A DNA stretch of 64,000 bases from Polaribacter vadi (GTDB taxonomy: Bacteria > Bacteroidota > Bacteroidia > Flavobacteriales > Flavobacteriaceae), in contig NZ_CP017477.1 of NCBI RefSeq assembly GCF_001761365.1, positions 828,501-892,500 of the forward strand, read 5' to 3'. The notes under the pieces were generated by a model. That model saw only the letters and a list, made by a program, of their open reading frames with translations, was not told where the DNA came from and did not search any database. The translations under genes were made by a program, and so were the position numbers. Positions 44,112 through 52,729 of the stretch are shown in pieces. How positions within the stretch are numbered: the first letter of the stretch is position 1; each line of letters begins with the position of its first letter.

Positions 44112-47100
44112 ATGAAATTTAAATTATCCCTTTTTATAATCTTATTTTTAAATTTTTCTATATTTTCACAATGGGTTCAAACAGATGGTCCTAATGGAGG
44201 GTATTCAAATGAAATTGTTCAAGTTGGCTCAGAACTTATTCTATCCACCAGTGGAGGAATTTATAAATCTACTGATAATGGCTTTAACTGGGAGCTAAGT
44301 ATTTCTGGATTACCTTGTAATATAAAAGTAAATGCGCTTGTTGAGCACAATGGTTTTTTATATGCCTCAATTAGTAGAAACGGTATTTATTTTTCTAACG
44401 ATAGTGGAAAAAACTGGAATGCAATAAATACGGGCATAGATAACTTAACGTTTTATAGTTTATTGGTTAACGACGAAAATATATATGCAGGAAATGCTAA
44501 TGGAGGTGTTTATTATTCTCCAGATAATGGCATTACTTGGATTGATAAAAGTAATCAAATAGGTAATATTCAGATTCGAGATTTTATTCTTTTTAATTCT
44601 AAAATATATGCTGCTGGTACTTCTTTATTTGAAACCTCTAACAATGGCGATACTTGGCAAGTTGTAAATATTCCTAATTTAAAACCGAATGGAATTCGCG
44701 CAATGACATCAGAGAACAATATTTTATATGCCAGTTCAGAGGGTATCGTATATATTTCTTCAGACAATTTAGAAACATGGAAAGAGAGTGTAATAAATAA
44801 TAATGATGCTTCTATAACCTATATGACGCAAAAAAATAACATTGTTTATTTAACCACGTCTTTTGGTAAATATTTCTATTCAAACAATCAAGGACAAGAT
44901 TGGACTATGGTTCAAATACCTAATACAAATAGTTTCATAAATCATTTATTTATAAAGAATAACTCAATAATTGCAAGTTCTTCATCTGGGTTGCATCAGT
45001 CTTCAAATTTGGGTGTTAATTGGAGTAATCTAAATAATGGGATAAATTCCTTAGAAATTACATCCTTAAAAAAGAATAATTCCAACATTTATGTAGGTAC
45101 ACTAAATCAAGGTGTCTATTTTTCAAATAATAATGGAGAATCTTGGGTATTAAAAAATAATGGTTTAGATAATTCGAATAGTTTAGCTATTAATGATATT
45201 TTCTCTTTAGATAATTCCATTTTTATAGCAACTAGAAATGGTATCTATAAATCCAATAACAATGGTGATTCTTGGGATAGAAAGTTTGATCCAGGAACCA
45301 ATAAATCTAACCAAGGTTTAGATTACAATAATGGTTCTCTTGCTACTGGAGTGAGTGGATCAGGAATTTACATTTCAATAGATAATGGAGAAAACTGGAA
45401 TTTAGCTCAAACAAATGGCTTTAATACTGAAACCAGTTATATTAGTGTTAAAGTTTACAATAATATTATTTTGGTAAGCAACCAAAGTGGCGAAATGTTT
45501 GTTTCAAATAATTTAGGAAATACATGGAATAATATTTCAATAACTTCTAGTTTTCATTTAACCCATGATTTTGAATTAATAAACAATATTTTATATGCAG
45601 CCACTTCAAAAGGGGTAATGGTTAGCACAGATTTAGGTCTAAATTGGAATCCATTTAATACTGATCCAAAATTTGTGAAAGATATTCTTTTTGATAATAA
45701 TTATATATATGCTGCTACCAATACAGGTGTTTATATTGCAGATATAAATGAAAAAATTTGGAACCCAATTTGTGGAAGTATGGGTAAGTTAACTACCAAC
45801 AAATTATTTTTAAATGACAATACATTATTTGCAGGCACATTTGATTCAAGCGTATGGAAAAGAAATAAAATAATTGGAAATTTACCTCCAAAAGAAGAAA
45901 CCTCTACAATAGGAATTAATAAATTAAGTTTATGTTCTAATAGCAGCCCTGTAAATCTTTTTGATGAAATTGGAATTCCTTCAAATAGCACTGGAGTTTG
46001 GTCACCTGCTTTAAACAATTCTGATGGTGAATTTAACCCTTTAGTAGATGCCCCAGGAATTTACACATTTACATTTGATAATGCTATTTGTGATTGTGAT
46101 GATTACCTTAAACTTGAGGTTAGTTTAGATGGACAAGCAAATGCTGGTGTAAATTCCAGTATTACATTATGTAATGAAAATACATCAATAAATTTATTTG
46201 AAATGATAAATGGAAATCCTGATTTAAATGGTATTTGGAGCCCACAACTAGCAAGTGGAACAAATATATTTAATCCTACAATTGATACACAAGGTTTATA
46301 TACTTACACTGTTTCAAGTTCAAATTGTGGCATAGCAGCATCAACTTTAAAGATAAATTTTGTTGATAAACCAAATGCTGGCATTAATTCTAATTTAACT
46401 TTGTGTAATGATAATGTATCAATTAATTTAATTGAAAAGATTGAAGGAAATCCTGATTTAGGAGGAATTTGGACTCCACAATTAGCTAGTGGCACAAATA
46501 CATTTAATCCAACAATTGATACATCTGGAACTTACATTTATACAGTAAATAATGGTTCTTGCCTATCAACTTCAGAATTAAATATTTCAATTACAGAATC
46601 GCCTAATACTGGAGTTAACTCTAGCATAACAATTTGTAAAAAAAGCAACCCTATAAATTTATTAGAAAAAGTTGATGGAAACCCTGATTTAGGAGGAATA
46701 TGGAGTCCTCAATTAAATAGTGGAACAAACATATTTAATCCTAATATAGATCCTGAAGGACTATATACTTATACTATTAATAATGGAATTTGCCAATCTA
46801 CTGTTGAATTAAAAATAACCCTAACTGACAGTATTAGTGTAAATAATGGCTTCGAAATTGATATTGTAGATTTTTCTAATGCTAATACTATCACTATTAA
46901 TAATGATAGCAAAATAGATTATGAATATTCATTAGATAACATATCTTTTCAAGCAAGCAATGTTTTTTATGATCTTAATAGTGGTACTTATACAGTTTCT
47001 GCTAGAGAAATTAATGGTTGTAATTTTTTTGAGACTGATGTTTTTATTCTTGATTACCCTAGATTTTTTACACCTAATAATGATGGTGTGAATGATGTTT

Positions 47101-47306
47101 GGAAAATTAAAGGCACATTAAACCTAGAGTACAATCTTTATATTTATGATAGATATGGAAATTTACTAAAAAAATTAGATTCTATAAATGATAATTGGAA
47201 TGGTCTTTATAATGGAACCCTAATGCCTTCTAATGATTACTGGTTTAAAATAGTACTAGAAAACGGAAGAATAGTAACTGGTCATTTCTCTTTAAAACGA
47301 AGTTAA
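44112..47306 (+). CDS. Large T9SS type B secreted repeat protein
   Basis: A 1064-residue exported protein. It begins with a Sec signal (about 1-18, ending IFSQ). Residues 20-600 are about thirteen WD/BNR-like (sortilin, YCF48-type) strands with the pattern YxSxDNGxxW, forming one or two beta-propellers. Residues 605-910 are four tandem domains of about 76 residues with LCNxxxxINLxExIxGNPDLGG, IWSPQL, GLYTYTV and paired Cys. The C-terminus (about 985-1064) is a type B T9SS sorting domain: FFTPNNDGVND, YDRYGNLLKKL, NDYWFKI and GHFSLKRS. It should be surface-exposed or released; function unknown. It lies between uvrB and a uvrB tail copy, so it looks like inserted cargo. Confidence 0.85.
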   Translation: MKFKLSLFIILFLNFSIFSQWVQTDGPNGGYSNEIVQVGSELILSTSGGIYKSTDNGFNWELSISGLPCNIKVNALVEHNGFLYASISRNGIYFSNDSGKNWNAINTGIDNLTFYSLLVNDENIYAGNANGGVYYSPDNGITWIDKSNQIGNIQIRDFILFNSKIYAAGTSLFETSNNGDTWQVVNIPNLKPNGIRAMTSENNILYASSEGIVYISSDNLETWKESVINNNDASITYMTQKNNIVYLTTSFGKYFYSNNQGQDWTMVQIPNTNSFINHLFIKNNSIIASSSSGLHQSSNLGVNWSNLNNGINSLEITSLKKNNSNIYVGTLNQGVYFSNNNGESWVLKNNGLDNSNSLAINDIFSLDNSIFIATRNGIYKSNNNGDSWDRKFDPGTNKSNQGLDYNNGSLATGVSGSGIYISIDNGENWNLAQTNGFNTETSYISVKVYNNIILVSNQSGEMFVSNNLGNTWNNISITSSFHLTHDFELINNILYAATSKGVMVSTDLGLNWNPFNTDPKFVKDILFDNNYIYAATNTGVYIADINEKIWNPICGSMGKLTTNKLFLNDNTLFAGTFDSSVWKRNKIIGNLPPKEETSTIGINKLSLCSNSSPVNLFDEIGIPSNSTGVWSPALNNSDGEFNPLVDAPGIYTFTFDNAICDCDDYLKLEVSLDGQANAGVNSSITLCNENTSINLFEMINGNPDLNGIWSPQLASGTNIFNPTIDTQGLYTYTVSSSNCGIAASTLKINFVDKPNAGINSNLTLCNDNVSINLIEKIEGNPDLGGIWTPQLASGTNTFNPTIDTSGTYIYTVNNGSCLSTSELNISITESPNTGVNSSITICKKSNPINLLEKVDGNPDLGGIWSPQLNSGTNIFNPNIDPEGLYTYTINNGICQSTVELKITLTDSISVNNGFEIDIVDFSNANTITINNDSKIDYEYSLDNISFQASNVFYDLNSGTYTVSAREINGCNFFETDVFILDYPRFFTPNNDGVNDVWKIKGTLNLEYNLYIYDRYGNLLKKLDSINDNWNGLYNGTLMPSNDYWFKIVLENGRIVTGHFSLKRS

Positions 47307-47332
47307 TTATAATTTGTATTATTTAATAAAAT

Positions 47333-47584
47333 CATGTAAAAATTCCTTTACAAATCAACAAAAATATTGAAGATACATTAACAAAATCTGCAGTTTCTAG
47401 TTATCATTATGATAATGCAAAAGAAGTTGCTGCAGAACAAGAATTGCAATATTTACCAAAAGAAGAAATTGAAGATAGAATTCGTAAAAAACGAAAGCAA
47501 ATGGAAGCTGCTGCCAAAAGTTTAGACTTTATTGTTGCTGCAAAGTTACATGATGAAACTGCAGTTCTGAAAGAGAATATTTAA
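47333..47584 (+). pseudogene. Second copy of the uvrB 3' end
   Basis: An 84-codon fragment in frame with uvrB and ending in its own TAA, without a start. It covers uvrB codons from about HNKVPTQ to the stop. Bases 47424-47518 are identical to uvrB; both ends diverge: the first seven codons (HVKIPLQ against HNKVPTQ) and the last 22, where twelve or so changes include Arg to His, Ile to Thr and a changed ending (KENI against KEQV). There is no frameshift. It lies 26 bases after the large T9SS gene and 31 before the outer-membrane protein gene. Confidence 0.9.
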
Positions 47585-47615
47585 TATATTTGAAAAAAAA
47601 ATAAACATAAATAAA

Positions 47616-48869
47616 ATGAAAAAAACGATATTTATACTTATAGTAGGTTTTTATTTACAGTCTTTTGCTCAAACCACATTCAAAAAAGGATATTTTATTA
47701 ATTTAGAAGGAGAGAAAAAAGAAGTATATATCAAAGCTTTTGGAGCAGAAAAACCGAGTAAAATATATTATCAAGAAAATTTAAATTCTAATAAAGTTTT
47801 AGAAAAATCTACGAATGAAATTTTAGAAATAAATGTTTATGATATTATTAAATTTATTAAAAAAGAGGTTTCTATTGAGTTTTTAGAAAAAGGAATGAAA
47901 GCCAAAACTAAAAATAATTCTGAAATATTTAAAACAGAAAACAAAAATCTAGTTTTAAAAGTTTTAATAGAAACAGAAGATTTTTCTTTATTATCTTATT
48001 TAGATGAAGAAACAAATAATAGATATTTTTTTATAGAGTCAAAAAACCAAGTAAATTTACTAGAATATAAAGTTATTAAAGAAAATACTAAAAGTAAAAA
48101 GATTAAAAACTTTCGAAAGTTTATATTTCAAAACTATAAGATTGAAAATTCAAAATTAAATGTTGGCAAATTAAATTATGATTCCAACGATTTTAAAAAA
48201 TATTTTAGACAATATATAAACTCTTTAAATAAAAACCTTCAACAATATTCCTCTTTTGAAAGAGATTTTAAAGATGCTTATAATATTACACCAACTATTG
48301 GTTACTCTTTTCTAAATCAAGATAACATTAATGAAACTCCTTCATTCAGTTCAACTTTTAAAACAAACCATATTAATATTGGTTTAGATATAGAGTATTT
48401 ATTAAATAATTTAGAAAAAAAATCTGCATTTGTATTCTCTATAAATTACCTTTTAAATAGTAAAAAAGAAGAAGATTATTCTTTTGGACAAGGGAACCCA
48501 AAAAACTCAACCATTGTTAATGAATTAAGTTTAATCACTTTAGATTTAAAATATAGATATTATATTACTTTGAAACAAAACAATACTTTTTTTCTAAATG
48601 CAGGTATTGGAGGTCATTTTTCTAGTGGAAAAACAACCTATACATTTAATCCTACAAATGCATTTATTGCAGATTTAAAATATAATAATGTAAACCCGAT
48701 TCATTTTTCTTTAGGGGCAGGTTACAATTTTAAAAAATATTATTTACAAGCAAGTTACATTCCTAAATTTAAAGGTGATTTTGACTCTTTAACTTCTGAA
48801 GCTACAAATGGTAAATGGAATTATGAAAGAAATTTGTATAATATTAGCTTAGGTTATTCTATATTTTAA
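47616..48869 (+). CDS. Outer-membrane beta-barrel protein, intact paralogue
   Basis: A 417-residue exported protein: signal MKKTIFILIVGFYLQSFAQ, then an N-terminal domain of about 150 residues (TTFKKGYFINLEGEKKEVYI) and a C-terminal beta-barrel of amphipathic strands with glycine turns (ITLDLKYRYYITL, FFLNAGIGGHFSSG, FSLGAGYNF) ending in a terminal aromatic strand, NISLGYSIF. The family is common in Flavobacteriaceae but unnamed. A damaged relative follows at 48920. Both lie between the second and third uvrB tail copies. Confidence 0.72.
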   Translation: MKKTIFILIVGFYLQSFAQTTFKKGYFINLEGEKKEVYIKAFGAEKPSKIYYQENLNSNKVLEKSTNEILEINVYDIIKFIKKEVSIEFLEKGMKAKTKNNSEIFKTENKNLVLKVLIETEDFSLLSYLDEETNNRYFFIESKNQVNLLEYKVIKENTKSKKIKNFRKFIFQNYKIENSKLNVGKLNYDSNDFKKYFRQYINSLNKNLQQYSSFERDFKDAYNITPTIGYSFLNQDNINETPSFSSTFKTNHINIGLDIEYLLNNLEKKSAFVFSINYLLNSKKEEDYSFGQGNPKNSTIVNELSLITLDLKYRYYITLKQNNTFFLNAGIGGHFSSGKTTYTFNPTNAFIADLKYNNVNPIHFSLGAGYNFKKYYLQASYIPKFKGDFDSLTSEATNGKWNYERNLYNISLGYSIF

Positions 48870-48919
48870 TAACTTATTCAATACCAAATATTAATCCTTT
48901 AAAAAAAATATTTCATCTA

Positions 48920-50127
48920 ATGAATTCTAGAAAAAGAAAATCAACTTTACTTATTCTTCTTTTTACAATAAGTTTTTTTGCACAAACAAATTATGAAAAA
49001 GGGTATGTAATAAAAACAAATGGAGAAAAAATTGAAGGATTAATTTTAAATAAAGATTGGCTTTACGCACCAGATCAAATTATTTTTAAATCCAATCTAG
49101 AATCTGAAACAATTAGTATTAACGAAAAAGATATAAAGAAAATAGAAATTGATGAAAAGTTTGTTTTTGAGCGTTTTACAGTTGATATTCAGAGATATTC
49201 TAATAATTTAAATAATTTAGATGATAGTAGAGTGACTGATTTAAAAAAAGAAAGCTTACTACTTGAACTTCTTGTTGAAGGAGAAGTTTCTCTATAAAAA
49301 TATTATTCTGAAGACGTAGAATACTTTTTTTATAAAAAGAAAATAAAATAGTCCCTTTAGAATATAAAGTTTATAAAACTGAAAATAATACAATTGGAAA
49401 AAATTTAAATTATAAAAAAACACTAAGAGACGAATTAAAATGCAGTTCTGAAAAGCTATCTTATGATTTGGATTATAAAGAAAAAAAGTTAATCCTTCTT
49501 TTTAAAGATTACCATAATTGCCAAAATTTTAAATATAAAATTTATAGAAATAAAAAAGATAAAGGAAAATTTAATTTAAGAGCAAAGTTTGGGATCGGGT
49601 TTTCAAAAATTAAACCTCCAATTACTACTACAAATAATTCTAATAACGAAAAAACTATTATCAAATTTGGTGTTGAATTTGAATACATATTCCCATTTAA
49701 TAACAATAAATGGGCTGCTTTTTTAGAAAGCTCTTACCATTCTTTCGATGTAACAAATATTGTTATAACTGGTTATGGTGTAATTCCTAGTTCTGGAGCA
49801 ATAGTGCCTATTTATAGAGATTATGGCATAAAATATAACTCTATAGAAAATCATCTTGGTGTAAGACATTATATGTTTTTATACAAAAAAGATAAAATTT
49901 TTATGAATACAGGTTTATTATATGGTATAATCCTAAATTCACAAATTGATTATTCAAATTCAGATGCAATTTCGACAGTAAGTTATTTTTTTAGAGCTGG
50001 TTATGATTTCAAAAATAAATTTAGTGTAGAAGTAAGGTATAACTCTACCAGATATTTATCGAGATTTAGTACTTTTACTACTAATTACAACAATATTTCC
50101 CTAAAATTTGGCTATAATTTTTTATAA
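48920..50127 (+). pseudogene. Outer-membrane beta-barrel protein, disrupted paralogue
   Basis: Homologous to the gene just upstream, with signal MNSRKRKSTLLILLFTISFFAQ and TNYEKGYVIKTNGEKIEGLI (spanning two halves of the N-terminal domain). The frame is broken twice. A TAA at 49295-49297 falls where LYKYY would read on. Near 49350 the frame shifts, so that VPLEYKVYKTENN, matching LLEYKVIKEN of the intact copy, continues in another phase. The second half (49468-50127 as an open frame) encodes the barrel and ends with NISLKFGYNFL. Two lesions make a sequencing error unlikely; it is probably a decaying gene. Confidence 0.75.
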
Positions 50128-50157
50128 TTTTTCCTATAGAATAAATAGAAAAACATA

Positions 50158-50259
50158 TTAGAGAAAAACGCAAACAAATAGCAGCTACAATAAATTTTAG
50201 ACTTTATTGTTGCTGCAAAGTTACGTGATGAAATTGCTGTTTTAAAGGAACAAGTTTAA
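50158..50259 (+). pseudogene. Third copy of the uvrB 3' end
   Basis: A shorter uvrB tail. The first part reads IREKRKQIAA (uvr[11 protein letters not shown]), then a small indel near 50187 shifts the frame, and the last 20 codons before TAA encode exactly the same residues as functional uvr[21 protein letters not shown], through nine base changes that are all synonymous. It marks the right edge of the accessory block. Confidence 0.88.
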
Positions 50260-50398
50260 CTTTTTTAATAAATTGTATTTATCCGTTTACTTTCTTGTTT
50301 TAGAATCTACATTAATTGTAGCCCAAACTTATCAGTGCCATAAATAAACATCTATCTACCTGATATTATGATAATTTAAAATTATAAATGCGCCACAA

Positions 50399-50430
50399 TT
50401 TGTCTGTGGACAGGCATTTTCGTAAATTTG
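50399..50430 (+). promoter_or_regulatory. Strong promoter after the uvrB accessory block
   Basis: TTTG (50399-50402), 20 bases, then TAAATTTG (50423-50430): among the best full promoter matches in the window. The next ATG is at 50435, so that reading frame would be leaderless. Confidence 0.7.
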
Positions 50431-50434
50431 TGCT

Positions 50435-50542
50435 ATGAAAGTTAGGATACATAAATTACGTAACTTTAGAATATTTAATTTCAATTTTTTAGTTTTTAGA
50501 AACCAATCTAAAAAATTCATACCTCCTCACCCAGTATTTTAA
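50435..50542 (+). other. Possible leaderless 35-codon ORF or remnant
   Basis: The ATG is four bases after the -7 box. The frame encodes a basic, aromatic-rich peptide starting MKVRIHKLRNFRIFNF and ending PPHPVF. It may be a real small protein, the stub of a gene lost at the uvrB junction, or a chance frame in a long leader. No family is recognised. Confidence 0.3.
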
Positions 50543-50662
50543 ATACAATATTACTCTTATCTATTTCCTGTTTTTAATAAAGATTTTTCTTTATTAAAAA
50601 TTTATTCTAGCTAATTATAGCCTTTCATTTTATCCTTTTTTAGATAAATTAAATCACAAATA

Positions 50663-51103
50663 ATGACAATTGAAATTTTTGATGCCTTTAATAGGATGTC
50701 ATTCTTAAACATTAATAGAATTACCAAATTTCTGCATGAACATTTAGAAGACTGTAAAGATCCCAAAAATGCTATTAGCAAATCTTTACTATATGCTGCA
50801 AAAGAAATACCTAGCTTAGGAGGTTATGCTTTTGTAATGAAAAAAAATGATGAAATTATTGGTGTTGTTGTTATTAACAAAACTGGTATGAGTCAATATC
50901 AATCTGAAAATTTAATGACGTATTTAGCTGTTCACAAAAACTACAGAAACCAAGGTTTTGCAACAAAGCTTATTAACAAAGCTGTAAATTATTGTAATGG
51001 AAACATCACCTTAAATATAAAAAAAGAAAATAATGCCATAAAACTTTTCGAAAAAAATGGGTTTGAATCTATGAAAATAGAAATGACTCTTCGTAAAAAA
51101 TAA
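50663..51103 (+). CDS. GNAT family N-acetyltransferase
   Basis: A 146-residue acyl-CoA-dependent acetyltransferase. The acetyl-CoA loop is YRNQGFATKLINKAV, preceded by strand LMTYLAVHKN and followed by ITLNIKKENNAIKLFEKNGFESM, the usual C-terminal strand-helix pair. The substrate is unknown. It sits 40 bases before proC; co-transcription with proline genes is possible but no functional tie is shown. Confidence 0.88.
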   Translation: MTIEIFDAFNRMSFLNINRITKFLHEHLEDCKDPKNAISKSLLYAAKEIPSLGGYAFVMKKNDEIIGVVVINKTGMSQYQSENLMTYLAVHKNYRNQGFATKLINKAVNYCNGNITLNIKKENNAIKLFEKNGFESMKIEMTLRKK

Positions 51104-51143
51104 TTATAACTAAATATAAATAGTAATAAACAAGCAAATAAAA

Positions 51144-51950
51144 ATGAAAATATTAGTAATTGGAGCAGGAAATATGGGCTTAACCTATGCAGAAGGTATG
51201 TCTAAATCAAAATTGTTAAAGAAAAAAAACATTATGGTTTTAGACAATTCTGAGAAAAAACTAGAAGCATTGAACGAAATTTCTCATTTCGATGCTTTTA
51301 AAGAGTTAGGAGATTGTGTGCCTAAAGCAGATATTATTTTTATTGCAGTAAAACCTTATCATGCAGAAAATCTATTTAAAGCTTTAAAAGGATTTACAAA
51401 ACCAGGTCAAGTTTTAGTATCAATTATGGCTGGTGTAAATATAGATAATATTAAAAAATACTCTGGTTTAACAAAAATTGTAAGAGCAATGCCAAATTTA
51501 CCAGCACAAATTGGGAAAGGACTAACATCTTATGTAACGTCTCCAGAAGTTTCTAGAATTGAAAAATTAACAGTAGAAAGTCTGTTAGACACAACTGGAA
51601 AATCTATGGAAGTTAGTAGCGAAAAATTAATTGATGCTTCTACTGGAATTTCTGGTAGTGGACCAGCTTACGTTTTTTACTTTATGCAGAGTATGATGGA
51701 AGCTGCTCTTAAAATGGGGTTTTCCAAACAAGATTCTACTGTTTTAGTTAGCCAAACTTTTACAGGTGCTGTAGAGCTTTTTAATCAATCTAATTTATCT
51801 CCAAATTCTTGGATGGAAAAAGTGGCTTCTAAAGGTGGTACAACACGTGCTGCATTAGATTCTATGGAAGATAATAATGTAAACGAATTAATAAAAGATG
51901 CTGCTTTTGCTGCTTTTAATAGGGCTGTAGAATTAGGAAAAGAAAATTAA
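51144..51950 (+). CDS. proC: Pyrroline-5-carboxylate reductase
   Basis: A 268-residue enzyme for the last step of proline synthesis, reducing pyrroline-5-carboxylate with NAD(P)H. The Rossmann motif is VIGAGNMGLTYAEGM; IIFIAVKPYHA follows, then KIVRAMPNLPAQIG and the conserved DASTGISGSGPAYVF, and SKGGTTRAALDSME near the C-terminus. The proB ATG follows one base after its stop; proC-proB-proA is one operon. Confidence 0.96.
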   Translation: MKILVIGAGNMGLTYAEGMSKSKLLKKKNIMVLDNSEKKLEALNEISHFDAFKELGDCVPKADIIFIAVKPYHAENLFKALKGFTKPGQVLVSIMAGVNIDNIKKYSGLTKIVRAMPNLPAQIGKGLTSYVTSPEVSRIEKLTVESLLDTTGKSMEVSSEKLIDASTGISGSGPAYVFYFMQSMMEAALKMGFSKQDSTVLVSQTFTGAVELFNQSNLSPNSWMEKVASKGGTTRAALDSMEDNNVNELIKDAAFAAFNRAVELGKEN

Positions 51951-51951
51951 A

Positions 51952-52722
51952 ATGTACAAAGAAAGAATTGTAATTAAAGTAGGAACAAATGTAATGACCA
52001 ACAGAGATAACAGAATTGTTAGACCTGTTTTAAGACGCTTGGTAAAACAAATTGCAGAATTATATGAAAGAGATATTATGACCATCTTAGTATCTTCTGG
52101 ATCTGTAATTGCTGGAAAAGAAGTCTTAGGGGAATCAAAAATTGAAAACGTTACACAAAGACGTCAAGTATATTCTGCCATTGGTCAACCAAGAATGATG
52201 CGTCATTATTACAATATTTTTAATGATTTTGGAATGAAATGCGCACAAGTACTACCCACAAAAAGAGATTTTAGTCCTGGTGTTCACAGACAAAATATGA
52301 TAAATTGTTGTGAAGGATTGTTGGCTGAAGGTGTGGTTCCAATCGCAAATGAAGATGATGCTGTTTCTGTAACAATGTCTATGTTTTCAGATAATGATGA
52401 ATTAGCAAGTTTAATTGCACAATTAATGAATGCTGATAAATTAATCATCCTAACAGACATCGATGGCTTGTACACAGGACATCCAGATGCTGAAAGTAGC
52501 GATTTAATATCCAACGTAAATCCTGATGAAAATTTAAATAAATACATTAAAGACAACAATAAAAAACCTGGAGAAGGCAGAGGTGGAATGGGCTCTAAAT
52601 TAGATTATGCACAAGAAGCAGCAGCAAACAACATCCCAACTTTTATTGCAAATGGTAAAAGAGATAATACTATTATTGATATTATTGACGGAAAATCTGT
52701 TGGAACTAAAGTAGCACTTTAA
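51952..52722 (+). CDS. proB: Glutamate 5-kinase, without PUA domain
   Basis: A 256-residue amino acid kinase that phosphorylates glutamate, the first step to proline. Motifs are VIKVGTNVM at the N-terminus, SSGSVIAGKEVLG, NEDDAVSV, SDNDELASLIAQLMNADKLIILTDIDGLYTG (in two adjacent blocks) and GGMGSKLDYAQEAAANNI. The C-terminal PUA domain found in E. coli ProB (367 residues) is absent, as in other short-form enzymes. Loss of that domain may alter feedback control, which is inference. Confidence 0.95.
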   Translation: MYKERIVIKVGTNVMTNRDNRIVRPVLRRLVKQIAELYERDIMTILVSSGSVIAGKEVLGESKIENVTQRRQVYSAIGQPRMMRHYYNIFNDFGMKCAQVLPTKRDFSPGVHRQNMINCCEGLLAEGVVPIANEDDAVSVTMSMFSDNDELASLIAQLMNADKLIILTDIDGLYTGHPDAESSDLISNVNPDENLNKYIKDNNKKPGEGRGGMGSKLDYAQEAAANNIPTFIANGKRDNTIIDIIDGKSVGTKVAL

Positions 52723-52729
52723 AACTTAA

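Larger units (their letters stand above)
50128..50662. other. Region of 535 bases between the pseudogene and the GNAT gene
   Basis: Contains the third uvrB tail (50158-50259), a strong promoter at 50399-50430 and a 35-codon frame beginning just after it. The remainder, 50543-50662, is AT-rich and contains no clear second promoter for the GNAT-pro operon, so that operon may use the 50399 promoter with a leader of about 230 bases. Confidence 0.6.

Noticed and set aside
49298..49467. A true intergenic gap between two separate genes
   Set aside because: Translation in shifted frames continues the homology to the upstream paralogue, so it is part of a broken gene.
44049..50662. Prophage or transposon with integrase
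   Set aside because: No integrase, transposase or phage gene and no terminal inverted repeats are visible; only the uvrB tail copies mark the block.
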